The position numbers and the translations under genes were made by a program. The notes below the pieces were generated by a model that was not told the origin of the DNA, did not search any database, and saw nothing but the letters and a program-made list of their open reading frames with translations. Below, piece by piece: positions 23,777 through 37,563 of a stretch of DNA of 64,000 nt (positions are counted from its first letter, which is position 1; every line of letters starts with the position of its first letter). The stretch is from Macrobrachium rosenbergii. Lineage: Eukaryota; Arthropoda; Malacostraca; Decapoda; Palaemonidae. Location: the NCBI RefSeq assembly GCF_040412425.1, contig NC_089795.1, positions 85,960,163 through 86,024,162 on the forward strand, written 5' to 3'.

Positions 23777-26700
23777 GTGAGTTTTATATCCTCTTTTATT
23801 CTTGTGTTGTTTGTGTTTCTTTGGGAAACCAGATCTCTGGGTGAAGGGAATTCAGCACAGCAAAGGTAGGTTCCTTGAGTGGATATGGGACAGTAGACTT
23901 CTAAGGCTGAATGGATAAAAGAAATGAAGTTTGGAGGGACTGGTTTTTTCTTTTTTTTATAAGTTCATACATCCAGGAATAAGTTGTCTTGTATCCTATC
24001 AACTATCGAGAAACAAAAGTTGTGGTGTTGTGTAATATATCTTCTGATTTGTAGAAATATTTCATTACAATGATATCTGGTACCGGAGGACTGCAGAGAT
24101 ACATACCATTACTAGATTGTTATTATTATATTTTATTACTAGGCAGTTAACATATAACTTGTATAACTTCCTTGTCGAGTAGCACCATCTGCTGCGATCT
24201 TCCTGAAGGTAGGAATATGTACCCTCTGTTGTTGGATGCATTTTCCCCTATTGCTAGTATATGGTTATTTAGACAAGAAGAGGAAATACTGTAAATAATG
24301 TAATTCAGAGTTAAATTTCATGGCATCGTCATACCTAACATTGTCAGGTTAGAGTTCCCTCAAAAGGGACATGTTTCAGTAACTTCCTTAGTAGTCATAC
24401 AATCTTCCCAAAGCAACCAAGGCTTGGATTGTAGCCTTTTGTAATCACACTTCTTCAAAATCTCCTCCATTTTCTTTGTGACAGAAACAGCTGAAAATAA
24501 ATCAGTGACCATCAAATTAATGTAGCAAGTTAATGCAGGTATCACTGAAATGTTTTCCAATAAGTACTAAGACACTATATTATATATTATTTTCTAATTG
24601 AGTACAAGATCTAAAAGAAAACAGTTGTGTTTTCCAACATTTTTTGATTTATCACACAAGACTGAGATTAGTAGATATGCATGACAAAGAATCGGAGATT
24701 CATTTTGCCACATAAATTGTAACCCAGATGTAAAATGGGAAGTGTCTTCAAACATACTTGGCTACCATGACTAGTAGTCGTCAGTCCAGTGATGGACGCA
24801 ATTGCTTTGCTCCTATTGTAGGCGAGCCACAGACCTTTGCCAGTGAGATAAATGTAGTGGACAAGTCCCTAGTAAAGCATATAAATCTTGTGAATGTCAG
24901 ATGAAGTAAAACATGGAGAGGAAACTAGTTGTACATGTGGGCCATATTCATAAGATGAAAGTCTCAGTTTAGACAAGAATTCATTATCTTATAAAATTCT
25001 TTGAAAAATAAGGTTAGCCAAGTCATCCTGTAAGGAAGATTCAGTGTTATTATTATTATTGTATTACTATATTATTTCCAAAAATGGGTTATCAAAAAGG
25101 GGATGATTTTTTTTTTGGATGGTCATGGACAGGGAGCTCTCATATTGGCTGAGTCTGGCCAAGAGACAAAGGTACTGATTTGCTGTCACCAGGGAGTTAT
25201 GCACACTGGGCTCGCTGCTGGAGGAGTAGGGCAGCTGTTGCAATATCTCAGGGGTGTGCCTCATTGTTTTCCTGACATTGGTTAGAAGGAGGAGGGTCTC
25301 CTGAGTAATGTCAAGTGTGGGTTTCTCCCAAAGAAAGGGGGAGGGCCTCCTAGTATCAGAGGTGGCAGGTTTGTGGTGTTCCTCATGATCTGCTGTCACT
25401 CGGGGTACTGCTGTGTTCCCTCACTCAGTTTTGGTATACCGCTCCTTCATGTACATGGACGGCAGTCCTCTTGGAGAGGTGAGTCATGGTCATACCTATG
25501 TATGAATGGTGGCATCCATTCTCAGGGCACAGTATTTGGTAGACTACTCTTCTCCTCTATGTGGGATGACTGCTGATGGCAGGGCTTCATGAGGAGGTAC
25601 TGGGCAGTCCTCTTGATCCTTATAGTAGGTCATAAGGTTAACCGTAGTGCCTACTTAAGCAGGAGTTACATGAGCCCAAATGATGTTTTTAAGGCCTGCC
25701 TTATCCTTCTTGTAGCCAGTACAGTACAGTATTCATATTACCTCCGTAAAACAATTTTATGGTCCTTGCACCCTTCCTTTGGGTAAAGCTCTATTGCTGG
25801 TACCACATGTCGACAATGTAGGTGCAGTGGGAGAGTGTGGCTGATGTAGAAATTTATAACCAGTTTTTTAAATTTATAGGTGCAGAATTTAAGGAAAACG
25901 GTTCTTGGCTTCTAGTACAGTATGAGCTTTATTGACAAGAGAGTGGACATCAAAGTACTAATGACATTAAAAATTGAAGTGCACAGATTATAGGCTCAGG
26001 AAAAGTGAAGTGAATTAGAAGTATTGGGTCACCAGTGAGGCTGTACATGAGTGCAAAACGAGAGGTAACTATTGAGAATAATTTGAGAGGACCAAGAAAA
26101 TTTGCAGTTCATGACAGGGAGACTACTGGGAAAAAAGGAGCAATTCAGGATGGGGAGATAACCGAGTGAAGTGACTGATGGAAGAATTAAAGGTAAAATA
26201 ATAAAAGGAAATTAAAGGACAAGAATGTTAAAAATATGGCTGGGTATATTGTATTAGAGATGACGGATGCTAAGGACTTGACTTTAATAAACTGTGACTG
26301 GGATCACAGTATATTAAAGTTATTAGGATATTTAGTTAACTGCAAAGTGCACCATGCTGTGTTGTCCTAAAGTATACACACCTTAATTTTTGCCTATTGC
26401 TTAATAGCTGCTACTTTTTGCTTGAGCTTTTGTATTTTGCTGCTGTTTTTTCCTTTACTTCTGTAAAAATTTCTCTTTTTTAGTTTAAGGATATACAGTA
26501 CATGAATTTGAGCTTTTTCTTTCACATTATTATGTTGTTTTCTCGTTTTCAACGCATGCTTCCTTTCTCTCTTCTGTCGTGTGACGTATTTATAAACACT
26601 GCTTACATTATTTATTAAGAAGTTAAGCATACAGTATTTTTGTAGTGTAATAATTAGAGTATGTAAAACCTCAATAATCAAGTGAAATGTTTAAGCTAAA

Positions 26701-26864
26701 GAGACTTCCTTAAAAAGTAAAAGCTCCCATTTTTCATCTCTTCCCTAAAAATTATTCCTGTTCCGTAAATGAGAACCACATATTGAATTAATGATTTTTT
26801 AACCTTGTCAGTGCAGGAGGGGGGAAAGCAGTTAGTCTGAGATTACATATCTGAAAACTAAAGC

Positions 26865-27110
26865 CCTCAACGGGGGTTACGTTCCCAACCAAGCGCTGAT
26901 AACCAAAAATCGTTGTTAATCAGAGGATCACAATAATTATGGTAATAAATGGCATTCACGACGCCGATAAACCACCTACTGACACCGGTAAACCACCTAC
27001 CCATGCCAGTAAACCGCCTACCAACTCCGAAAATCTGGTTAACAACATCATTAGCCAAGCATCATAAAACCGAAACGCTGTTAACCGATGCCACCGGTAA
27101 GCAGGGACTG
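26865..27110. repeat. dispersed repeat with ~20-bp tandem core
   Basis: It begins CCCTCAACGGGGGTTACGTT. A triplicated unit of the form GGTAAACCACCTACCCATG lies at about 26965-27030. The boundaries and element class are uncertain. Confidence 0.45.
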
Positions 27111-28166
27111 TCTGTACTGCAAGAGGGATTACTATTCCAAAATTTAATAATTAAAGGAATGCACGCTGCCAGGATGGGTACGTACTGTGAGTGTGGCATC
27201 TCACAGGATGCAAAATGAGTAGCTTGTGCTAATTCTTTTGGCAGAAGCTCAAATAGTATTAATGGAAGCTACGAGTGGCTCAAGGTCATTTTGTAACCAC
27301 AGGACCATAGGATCGGAATGATCAACCCTGCTGATCGCCGTCGAAACAGACAGAACGGCAGAAAGGCGTAAGTCTCTTGAGTATATATAGAAACAAAAGA
27401 CAACCTTGCTTTTGTCCAAGGGTGCAAGGAGACAGAGTAGAACAGCGACAACTTCAGTAAGTCAAGAGTAGGAGGACTATGATCAACCTTCTTCAGAGGT
27501 TGAACAAACATCTGGAACGTCAGGATCTAAGACTGGGTGTCTCTATCTACTGACTCTAGCGATCAAACTTGTTTGTAATGACAGCCATTTTGTCTGGAAT
27601 GCATCTGGTTAGTCGCTATATTGAATGTGCTAATGTCTACTATGAAAAGCTAGAGAGGCTGCTTTAAGTTCCACGTAATTAAAGTGCAGATGCCTGCCAT
27701 TCTGGTCAAGCTTCGAGGAATGAAGAATCCCTGTCGGGGGAGAGTGTAACTACACCTCACCAATAATTCTTGCTATCTAACCTTCAGGCTAAGTCCTGTC
27801 TCTCTTCACCTGGAAGGGAATGAAGGGGCATCCCTACATGAGGGACCACACTTTCAACAACAAAAGTTGGCCAAGGACAACTTGCAACTTCTGAGCTGGT
27901 TGCCCCTGTCAAGACAAGGACAACCTCACTGCTAAATTTGTTAGTTTCGCAGCTACTTTATACTTTCTTGGGTTGCAACCATGTCTGAGAAGTCAGTCTT
28001 GTCCAAGGGACTCTTTGCCCGAGAGCTTGGCAGTACCAAGGATCGTCGAGAATCATCGTGAGACGTACCCTGAACGAACGTGCATTAGTCACTTGAGGGA
28101 GAGAAGCCATGTGAAAGAACTTTGAGGAGAGACTGAAATCTCACAAGCACAAAAACGTAGCGATTT

Positions 28167-28305
28167 GCTTGAAGGAGTACGGAGTCTCCCCTAGGATAAG
28201 CGGAGTAAACTTCGATAGGCTTTATGGAAAAGTGTTGGCTTGAAGTAGTGCAAAGTCTCCCCTAGGACAAGCACAGTAATCTTCAATAGACTTGATGGAA
28301 AAGTA
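28167..28305 (+). repeat. two-copy ~70-bp tandem repeat
   Basis: AGTCTCCCCTAGGATAAGC and AGTCTCCCCTAGGACAAGC head two adjacent units that continue with TTCGATAGGCTTTATGGAAA and TTCAATAGACTTGATGGAAA. Confidence 0.6.
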
Positions 28306-29146
28306 TTCAGAAATACTCATTGCACATACCAATATGTAAAGACCTCAGGTTTGTATGTTAGGAAAAATACAAATTGCTTAAAAATTTTGTCATATTTTGA
28401 GTGGGGTATGTGGAAAATAGCCAAACAGGATACCTTCTAAGTATGGTTTAAATCATAACTAAACCACCATTTCAGGAGGAAGTATCAAAAAGATTAAGAT
28501 CCCAGGATGCTGCTGACATCCAAACAGAACAGTATTCAGTAATAATGGAATACTAAAAGGCTTTATGAATAAAGCTTTGTTTTTTTATGCAATATCAGAT
28601 GATATATTTTAAGTGCTGTGAAAAAGAAAGCTATGAATGAAAGGTAACACCAAGCACAGTCTACTGTATTTTTATGCACAAATAGCAGTTTTATAAACAA
28701 TATGTATGCAAAGCAAAATATGGAGCGGGAGAGGGGTACAAGATAGACTTTCAGTGAAGTCTCAGTTTTGCTTGAGTTGACCCCCACACCCTGCTGACTG
28801 CGCCACATACCAGTTCAGTGAAGATATCTATTAAGGCTAGCAGTAGCTTCACTTTGTACTTATTTAATAAAGGATAACTGCATATATTTATAGCGTCATC
28901 AGAATATTGAGCCTCTTCCTTGTGTTCAGGAGCAGCTGATTTCATCATCTGTTTTAGCAAATGATGTTTTATGGATGGATGCCCCTCCTGACTCCAACCC
29001 TCCCTAGTTACCCAGGCTTAGGAAAATTGTATAACTTTACTAAAAAGTTTAAAATCTTGTCATGTTCCATGAGTGTAGGTCTGTTGCTTTATTTGGTGTG
29101 CCATCTATGTATCTTCACCAGTTGGTTCTTTCCCACAAAAATAAAT

Positions 29147-29419
29147 TAAGTATACCTTAGTTTTACCAGACCACTGAGCTGATTAACAGCTCTCCTAGGG
29201 CTGGCCCGAAGGATTAGACTTATTTTACGTGGCTAAGAACCAATTGGTTACTTAGCAACGGGACCTACAGCTTATTGTGGAATCTGAACCACATTATAGC
29301 GAGTAATGAATTTCTATCACCAGAAATAAATTCCTCTAACTCGTCATCAACCGGCCGGGGGATTGAACTCCGGCCCATCGAGTGACAGTCTGAAGCTCAA
29401 CCGACTCAGCCAACGAAGA
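29147..29419 (-). mobile_element. tRNA-derived SINE, copy 4
   Basis: A full-length copy on the minus strand. On the plus strand it begins TTAAGTATACCTTAG and shows the inverted core (CAGCTTATTGTGGAATCTGA), ending with CCAACGAAG. It lies in the intron about 380 bp before alternative exon A. Confidence 0.85.
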
Positions 29420-29796
29420 TCTAAACAGCCTCAGGATAATTTAAGTAGGGGATTTCTGGTTTAGAAGGAATATTCATGGGAGAATGATCTGAGCTCATTC
29501 TTTCTAGAATGATAATTCTCTGTTACCTGGCAATTAGCATTCTGAAGTGGAATCTTAGATTTAACTGCTTATCCCCTCAGAAGCTGACTTGAGTAAAAGA
29601 AGATTTTCCTGGATTTTTTGCCATACACTGTTTTACAGTAGCGCATGAAGCAGTGTAGGTTTTCCTGAAAAGATAGGGAACAGTTGATGAAATAAAAAGT
29701 GAGTTAGCGATTATAAGGTATTTGTTTTTTTAATAGTCAGTAGTTCCACAGAGGTAACTACTGTACTTTTCCTTAATTTGTATTAATTTTTAACAG

Positions 29797-29924
29797 GTCT
29801 GGTTGCAAACACAAGAATGATGGTGCGGACTTCTCAATTTGTTGCGGATCATCCGTTTATGTTCTACATTCGCGATAATCACTCTAAACTTGTGTATTTT
29901 GCAGGCAAACTTGTTAATCCGTAA
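29797..29924 (+). CDS. serpin alternative last exon A (Arg-Met reactive site)
   Basis: The acceptor TATTAATTTTTAACAG ends at 29796. The exon begins with two bases that complete the phase-1 codon (G|GT = Gly, P7) and runs 41 further codons to TAA. The variable loop is G-LVANTR|MMVRTSQ, putting Arg at P1 (residue 357) and Met at P1' by count from the hinge; a trypsin-like target is inferred. The serpin signature FVADHPFMFYI and strands 4B/5B (LVYFAGKLVNP) follow. The six constant exons plus A give 1179 nt, a 392-residue protein. It is the exon nearest the body and differs most in sequence from B-H. Confidence 0.93.
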
Positions 29925-29951
29925 TCACTCTCATGGGTTTTTTTTAAAATG

Positions 29952-30248
29952 CAGTAGCACCTCAACCTAGCGGACACCTGTACGTAGCTACCACATTATA
30001 ATTATTTTTTTATCTGTGCTGCCATTGTAGATGAGATATATTTGTAGATATATCTCTTGAATTGAATGTCAATTGTAAAGTACAAGTCACTTTAGGTTAG
30101 GAACTATGTGGAATTGCTGGTAGCTGTAAGAGATCTCAAAAATATTAAAGTTCATACTATAATATAGGTTTTTTGTTACTTAATGGACTTTGTTATTTAG
30201 CAAAAAGGCCAGACCCCCAGAGTGCCTGCTAAGTTGAGGTGCTACTGC
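29952..30248. mobile_element. TIR element (MITE-like) in the 3' flank of exon A
   Basis: Left terminus CAGTAGCACCTCAACCTAGC; right terminus GCTAAGTTGAGGTGCTACTG, its near-perfect complement. About 297 bp with no coding capacity. It starts 28 bp after the exon A stop codon, so it probably lies in the 3' UTR of that isoform. Confidence 0.75.
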
Positions 30249-33200
30249 TGTCATGAACTAGGTATTCTTCTTTTATTGGAAATAGCATGCAGCATGTAGC
30301 TTTTAAGTACAATCTTCATTGATTACCCTAAATTATCATACTTCATATTCTATGAACATCATGGGGTTGTTGAATGCTGTCAGAGATTAAGTCACTATTA
30401 TCCTCTAATATAAATGTAGGCTAAACATAGAAGTCATTGTGAGAAGAACTTGAATATTCAACAGTTAGGCTGCAGTTGAATTACTCAGGGTTGTGGTCCA
30501 CTTCATAACTAGTACACTGCAGTGTAATCTTGATATACATTTCTACCTTACATTGTGATCAAACCCAATACTCTCCAGTGAAAGGCAAGGGTTTGACCCC
30601 TTTGTGAGGTATAAATGTTGCTATTGCACACAGTTGTGTGTAGATTTCCAGAATTCTCCTCAGCATACAGCTAAGTCCATTCATTTGTACTTAATTCATA
30701 AAAAATGCTACACACCTATTTCTATTTACTATTCTCCTTGCCTTTTAATACATTTTTATATATTTATTAATTTATTTTTTCTTTTTTAATAAGCAAGATC
30801 TCTTCTTTCTGGATTGCCCCTTACCTCTTCTTACTTCTTCCAAACGAACACCTTATTCTTTGGAAGCTTGAGTTTCAAGTCAGCGGCCCCTTTGGTGGGC
30901 TTGTTCCATATGAATAGGGCCCATCTTCCGAATAATAATAATAATAACTCCCAGTAATTAGGTGCCTTTAGCTATGTCCAAGCATTTATACCTAATTCAT
31001 AAAATTACTATTTACAAATACCCAGCAATTAGGTACCTTTTTCTTAAAATGAAATATTAATTCACAGTTAGACGGAAAGTAATACAGGTTTTGAAAATGT
31101 CAGTTAATAAAAATCATATAGCACAACTTTTACTATTATTACAAATACAGTACATGGTATACAGTATTTAGGTCCTTTTCCATAAAACATTAATTTAAGG
31201 AGATGGAGAATAGTATATGTTGTGGAAAGCTATAAGAAAATGTTTATATCTCTTCCTGAAATAATTTACTAAAACTTGTTTTGAGCCTCCTTGATGATGA
31301 GAATTTTTGAAGTTTCTCATTATCAGATATATTGCTTTCTAGTTAAAACAACCCTGTGCACTTCTAAATTTCACAGTTATATCATTTGAATACTGTCTGT
31401 GCACTTTTATATCTTACACTTGAAATGTTAAAGTTATTATCTTCACTTTCCCTGTAATTTTGCTGTAGTACAGTATATCTGACCAGCAAATTCATGAATG
31501 CAAATCAGATCTTTGTTGTCATTTACTCTGTGAGCATGAAGTTGTTTGAAAGTTATTCACAACAGAGAGGTTTTTATCAATTATATTACGCTGGTTAGGG
31601 TTTATTTTGATTTCTTATGTATATTAGTATTATGTTAGAGCACCTAGCTGCAGCTATGCTTTATAAGCTTGTAAGTGACATGTTCACCCCATTCATTTTC
31701 AACTGTGTGATATTTTTTGCTTTATGTTCTCTAGTCAGAAATTTTTATTTGCCTACTTGAATGTCAGTTGGTTTCTCATGCTTTATTTTTGGTAAAGGTT
31801 ATCATATTTTTATATAGTGTTGGATGAATAGATGAGAGCGTTTTCACCCAGCTATTAGAAGTAAGGTCCTCTTGACCATAAGCCAAGGTTTTGGGGTTTT
31901 ATTTACTGTTAGGCTAATGTACAGTAAGGTCCTGTAAAAATCTACAAAACTGGTGTATGAGTAATGACGGAATTTGGGTTTTAAACAAATACTCTACAGT
32001 AATGAGTATAAAATAAAAATATTTTTAAGTTTTTCATCTTTCAGCATTGGTAATCTTTCAGCATTGGTAAAATAATAAACGGTATCAGAATTATTGCTTT
32101 CTTTTATTTGTTTGGTGATATATTTCCAGTAGTTTTAAGAAAGTTGTTCTTATATCTTGAGTATCTGCGACTACACAAAATATTTGTTGGCTAAAATTCT
32201 TGTATGTACTACAGACTCTGGGGATCTTAATGCCTGCTGACAGATTGTAGCTGTGGCTGGCTTGGAACCTTAGTTTGCTGAAAGGTTAAAAATATCAGGT
32301 GTATGAGAATTCATTATTACAATGATGATCAACAGTGCTTTTTCAAAGAACTAAGAATGGTAAATTGTAAGCTTGCTTTGTGATTTAATTGCCTTAAAGC
32401 CTTGTTTCATATGAATGCTTGGGTTATTTAATGATATGCAATGTTTGTAGAGGCTGAGAATGAGGGATGTTTTGAAAACCTCAAAGGTTTTCTGTCTCTT
32501 CCTGAATTAGTATTCCATGGCTTGCTGAAGCCTCCTTCATGATAACATTTTGAGATATTGCTTATCATGAGGAGTTCTTTGCTTTCTAAAACAGTCTCTG
32601 TGCAATTTTCAACTTTGTGCTTGCATAACTTGCATACTGCTTGGCAAAGTTGCTCTCATCACTGTAGTAGATAGATTGAGCAGCTTCATATGTGGTCAGA
32701 ATATACTATTTTATACATAGAGTTTGTAAGCTAACTGGCTCTTGTGCTTTTCCACCTATTACACCAAAATATTAAGTTTAGCACTAATTCTTCCTCTTGA
32801 AATATGCTCAGGTTTAATCAGTCCCTTAAAGAATGACCTCTCTAATCCTCCCAACTGCCATTTTGTTATGTGTACAGTATGGTATTTACCCAGTATATTA
32901 GTGGTGTTCATACTGTCACAGGCTAAAACTTCATTATTAAATATATGTCAAGAGTTTCTTAATATTTCATGAACCAAGGAACCACAGGTTTGCACGTTGT
33001 AAGTCCTTTCACTTGCCGACTTAGTTCTTATCTTTCTAGGTAGTATATTTTTACTATTTAAGACTACTGAAAATAAAACTGAAAAATAATTTTGGTGCTG
33101 CATGAATGGTTGTGGAGGGCACTCAAATGTATAATTTTGTGATATTGCTGTTGCTGAATCAAGAATGAAACCCATGGAGAAAACTTGTATAACATAGGGT

Positions 33201-33300
33201 GCTTCATATATCTCAATAGAAGGATTATGTGAAGTACATTGATCCCCACCCATACATATATATTTGCCTGTATTTTGTGCAAACACATTTGTTTTTTAGC
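30249..33300. other. gene-free stretch between exons A and B, part 1
   Basis: No further serpin exon was recognised. A short dispersed repeat is likely around 30865-30950 (GGGCTTGTTCCATATGAATA followed by an AAT run). Several passages around 31230-31520 and 32460-32720 resemble each other (TCTTCCTGAA, GAGATATTGCT, CTGTGCA) and may be an old duplication. Confidence 0.4.
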
Positions 33301-33601
33301 ACAGGCGGTCCCCACTTATTGGCGGCCTCGGCTATCGGCGATCTGGTTTTATGGTGCTTGTGTAGCTACAACGAATAACTGAATTTTTGGTGCCGATATA
33401 TGCTGATCTCCGCTTATTGACGCCGATCTCCGGTTATTCGTGCCAATCCCTACTTAACAGCGGCGCCAATCTCTGGTTATCAGTGCCAATAAGCAGGTTA
33501 TTAGTGCTGCTATCGCCAATTTTCTGTTATCAGCAATTTTTGGTCATCGTTAAACCGCCGGGAATAGAACCCCCTCCAGTAACCGGGGACCGCCTACTGC
33601 A
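33301..33601. mobile_element. TIR element (MITE-like)
   Basis: Left end GCACAGGCGGTCCCCACTTA and right end GGGGACCGCCTACTGCAC are inverted. The interior carries repeated CGCCGAT/CGCCAAT and TTATCAGTGCCAAT motifs. No transposase. Confidence 0.65.
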
Positions 33602-36600
33602 CTAGTCCTCAGTGCTCCATCACATCCCTCCTCCCATCTTGTCAGCATTTTCTTGATCTGCCACCTTGTCTTTATCCTCAGATTTGAGAATTGTGTGTGC
33701 TTTTCACCATCCCATCATCCTCATTTTCTCAGCATAACCAATTACCTCAAAACATGCTGATATAATGTGTTTTTGCACAAACACAGTAGTCATAAATAGT
33801 GTTATTCCATGGAAGGAGTTCTCCAGTTGCACTGGCTAGAAAAGACTTGAGAGGCTAAGACCCTACTGATTTTGCTCAAACTGCAGACCACAGTCCCATC
33901 AATCTGTACTCTTTCATGCCAACTTTACCATGAAAAAAATGCTGGGAAGATAGAAGGACACTCAGTATTATGATAAATGTGGTTTTACAAAAATTTTTAT
34001 AATGATGATGTTTGTTCTTTACAAACCCATGAATCGGTAATAGCCTGCATTGCAACTTATGATGGAAAGATTATGAAAACATCAGGAGTCCAAAGAGAAA
34101 GTAAATGCTGTTTCATATGGTGTAGTGGGTAATTTGTAAAGTAATGGATTTTCATTAGGAAATTGAAATCCTTGATTAGATACTATTTAGCTACAGCAGG
34201 CAGAATGGTATTGTCTTGGAAACTATTCTTCCACATGTGCCCAAATAGGAGGGACATTGGTTATAAAGAATATTAGGATGAATCTAGACATCAAAACATA
34301 TATGAGCCACATTTCTTAGCGAAACCTAGAAAAGGTATTCTGCCAATGCCAAGTGCCTGTCCTCAAGATTGCTAAGAGCTTCAGATATTTAAAGCTAGAA
34401 AAGGAAAAAAGGCACAGACCACCTGAGATTTGATCTAAAGCCGAGAGGATAATCTTGGTTTTGTTGAAGATAAATCTTGGTGGTTCTCACTAGACAGAGA
34501 AGTCTGTCTTTGTCTGCAGAGACACAGTGTAGGAATAGCAAAGGCGCCTGTGAATGAATCATGTTTTACAGATGATCAAGTCTTAACAAGACACTCCTGG
34601 GTCAACCTAATTCCCACTAGAAACCAGTAGATAGAATGAGACTTCTGACAAAGTATGGATGGAGCTCACTGAATAATGAGGACACTTGTCTTGATGGTCA
34701 AGTCCAATAAGGAGGCTTTTGCTAGGGGTTTTTAAGGAGGTATAATGAGGCTGCATATTACCAAAGCCAAGTCACAACTTGAACATACAACCGTAGGCCT
34801 AAAGAGCCACTGAGCAAAATGGCAACAGGTCTGAGTTGTTACAGTCATTATCGAGACCCATTCCATGATGAAGGAAAACCTCAAAAGAGCCAACTTGTTA
34901 TCCTTAATAGCTGAAATAGTGAGCTTCTTGAGATTCCTGAGGTAAATTAAGAAATCCTCTAATGTCAAACCAAGGCTTTGAGAGGAATATTTTGTTCATT
35001 ACACAATGTAATGAATCGTAACCACTTTCCATGGAAAGGGGAAGTGGTAGAGGGTCTGCAAGGGTTGACAATAATTGCTGCAGCTATATCCTAAAAGCCA
35101 CTCTCATGAAGATCACAGAGCAGCCAAAGAAAGAGTGCTGGAGAGGTCTTTGAATGTCTCATCCTTCTTCATGATCACTTTCAATAGCAGAGAGTAGACA
35201 TAATGAATGCAGTATAAAAAAACAAAGAACATCCTAGGGAGAGCATGAGGCAGCATGCATTACCTATGTCATCCACTTCAGGCTTACCATCAGCTGAAAG
35301 AGCGCATTTATCTGTCACTGCTTCAGAACACAGTATCAAACCAGGAGTGTACTTGTAAGAGGCTTGGGTGTATTTGGCAAACCAGGAGTGTACTCGTAAG
35401 AGGCTTGGGTGTACTTGGCAATGACCGTCATTCAAAAGAAGGCAACAGGTCAATAGAAGAGCAGTTGCGGAGATGGTAGAATTTTTAAAATATTGATATG
35501 GTAGAGAAAGATAGTGAAAAGATAATCAGAGCCCATGGAGGAGCCACAACCTTTTATACGAAGCAGAATGGTCAGTTAAAGGAAGCAACAGAGTCTTAGA
35601 AGGGCCATCTGTCTTAAAGGTACCTCCAGCTCAGTTGAAGATTTCTGTGAAGGCAGTTTCTTCTTGGAGTACCAGCAAAACTCTGCAGTTTCATCATACA
35701 AGTGTTCATCCGACAGTGCTTCCTTTTGAGAAGTCAAATAGAGCGTTCTCAGTAGTTCCAGGAGTGCAAGGCGTGCGTAGAGGCTTCTCAAGTACATTAG
35801 GTCCTGGCAGAGGAGTCTAGGAAGAAGCCACACTAGACAGTGGGTGAGCTGGAGTTAGGGGACGAGCAGCAGGAGAGTACTGTCTATTAGCCCTTTAGTC
35901 AGGACCAGATGATCATCTTTCTAGGCAGGGAGGTGGGTTCCCTTATTGGAATGGCACAGCTAGAACCACTCCTTTCCAGTCTTTCTGGTGTCATCAAATT
36001 TCTTTGTTCAGCTTTTCTAACTTTTATGTACGTCCTACCACAAAGTCTAGCTACAACTGGATGAAAGTATCAGTTTTTCTTTATTAAGATGGGAATTGCC
36101 CTTAATGAATCTGCTGTGTGATCCCTGAATTGTTTACATTGTTACGTATACTTTATAGGTTGTTGAAGGGGCTTTTTTCAGTACACTGTTGAAGATGAAA
36201 TGTCAGAGAACAAATTTAGAGGTTAATAATAAAACTCTTAAGAATCTTAATCTAATTTATTAATCTTAATCTACAGAACAGAAATATCCAATGCTTGAAA
36301 TATAAATCTTTATCAAGTCTACTTGGGATTGTCCAGCAAAGATTATTTGAGAACCAAATGTGTTTTTCTTCAATTAGAATTCTAGATATTCTAATACAAC
36401 TTCACTATTAGCCATGGGACACTCCGACAACAATCACTTGCCAGTGCCATGCATTATCACTTTCTACTGGGAACGTGAATAAATCAGACTCTCAGTTTAC
36501 ACTGCTAATTTGCAGATAATATTTGCTGCAAAGCAGGGCAAACATCCAGGAGGTGAATGAAGGCCTTGTTTCCCTTCACTGCTCCGTCAGCCAAGATACT

Positions 36601-36920
36601 TTCATTCAAAGTCAGTACAGTACTGTACAACTGTGGGCATATAGGTGAAGGGGAGTCCACTCTACCCTACCACTCTCAAGCAAACTGCAAGTAAAAAAAG
36701 AAAAAACAAAAATGAAAACTTACATCAGATATTCACAACAAAAACACATAAAATAAACATAATAAAAGAAAATATTTAATTGAACAAACCCTTTTTTTCA
36801 TACTACCACGACATTTTTTGTAAGGTTGATTAACACATTGTTGTGATATACTCTCCCTTGTGCGGCACAGTATTTCTAATACTCTGATACATTGTCAGTG
36901 GTACAGAAGCCTCATACCAA
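33602..36920. other. gene-free stretch between exons A and B, part 2
   Basis: It contains a 42-bp tandem duplication at 35341-35422 (CCAGGAGTGTACTTGTAAGA type). Overlapping open frames on both strands (35181-35833) have no recognised domain. No mobile-element ends were identified. Confidence 0.4.
35341..35422 (+). repeat. 42-bp direct tandem duplication
   Basis: Two adjacent copies of CCAGGAGTGTACTTGTAAGA followed by GGCTTGGGTGTATTTGGCAA, with two differences. Confidence 0.8.
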
Positions 36921-37417
36921 AGGCAGTCCTTGGAGTTCCAAAACAGTGTACGTTTGTTTTAGGGAGATCAAGTCTGAACAGTACCCTTTTAGTTTTGCTG
37001 CTACTTTCTATCGCTTTACTTTTGGGTCCCTTTCACCTGATTTTGCTGTTCACTATGGAAATAGTTCTTGTAATGGTTATGCCCAAGTGATGATTGTGTG
37101 CCTTGGCTGGTAGCAGTTGACATATGGTTTGCAGCTTACACTTTGAAATGTGGAGATAATAAATTTTGTAAAGATGATTATTCCTGGTGGCTTTTTATTG
37201 TGCTTGGTGACTTTACAGTATAATTTTATTGGCACTTGGTCACCAGAAGACAGAACCGAGTTCATTTGCTTATCATGCAGTATTGACTGGTTTCATCTGT
37301 GAAACATACATTAGCAGAATCCAGATTCCTATGAATTAGCCTTGCTTGTGTTTCATCATTGTTTTGCTCTTCTTAGCAAAACATTTTTGCCATCCATCCT
37401 ATTTCTTGTCTTTACAG

Positions 37418-37563
37418 CTGTGATGTTTATGGACTGTTGTGCAAGAATGCCTATTCAGACAACAAAGTTTATTGTTGACCACCCATTTTTATTCTTCATT
37501 CAAGATCTTCATTCTGGATTTGTTCATTTTGCTGGGCGACTAGTTAACCTTCAGTTATCATAG
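37418..37563 (+). CDS. serpin alternative last exon B
   Basis: The acceptor TTTCTTGTCTTTACAG ends at 37417. Two bases complete the phase-1 codon (G|CT = Ala, P7), followed by 47 codons and TAG. The loop reads A-VMFMDCCAR|MPIQTTK, then the signature FIVDHPFLFFI and GFVHFAGRLVNLQLS. Aligning back from DHPF places Arg-Met at the same position as in exon A, which makes the loop three residues longer on its N-terminal side; counting forward from the hinge would give Cys at P1. The full isoform is 398 residues (1197 nt, divisible by three). It lies in unit 1 of the 0.96-kb array. Confidence 0.9.

Larger units (their letters stand above)
23777..29796. other. intron between constant exon 6 and alternative exon A
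   Basis: About 6 kb. It contains a repeat element near 26865-27110 with a ~20-bp tandem motif, a two-copy ~75-bp tandem repeat at 28167-28305, and a minus-strand SINE at 29147-29419. The open frames around 25067-25786 overlap on both strands and have no recognised domain. No further serpin exon was found here. Confidence 0.6.

Noticed and set aside
25067..25786. Cluster of overlapping frames on both strands
   Set aside because: No recognised domain, mutually overlapping, inside a serpin intron; no element ends found.
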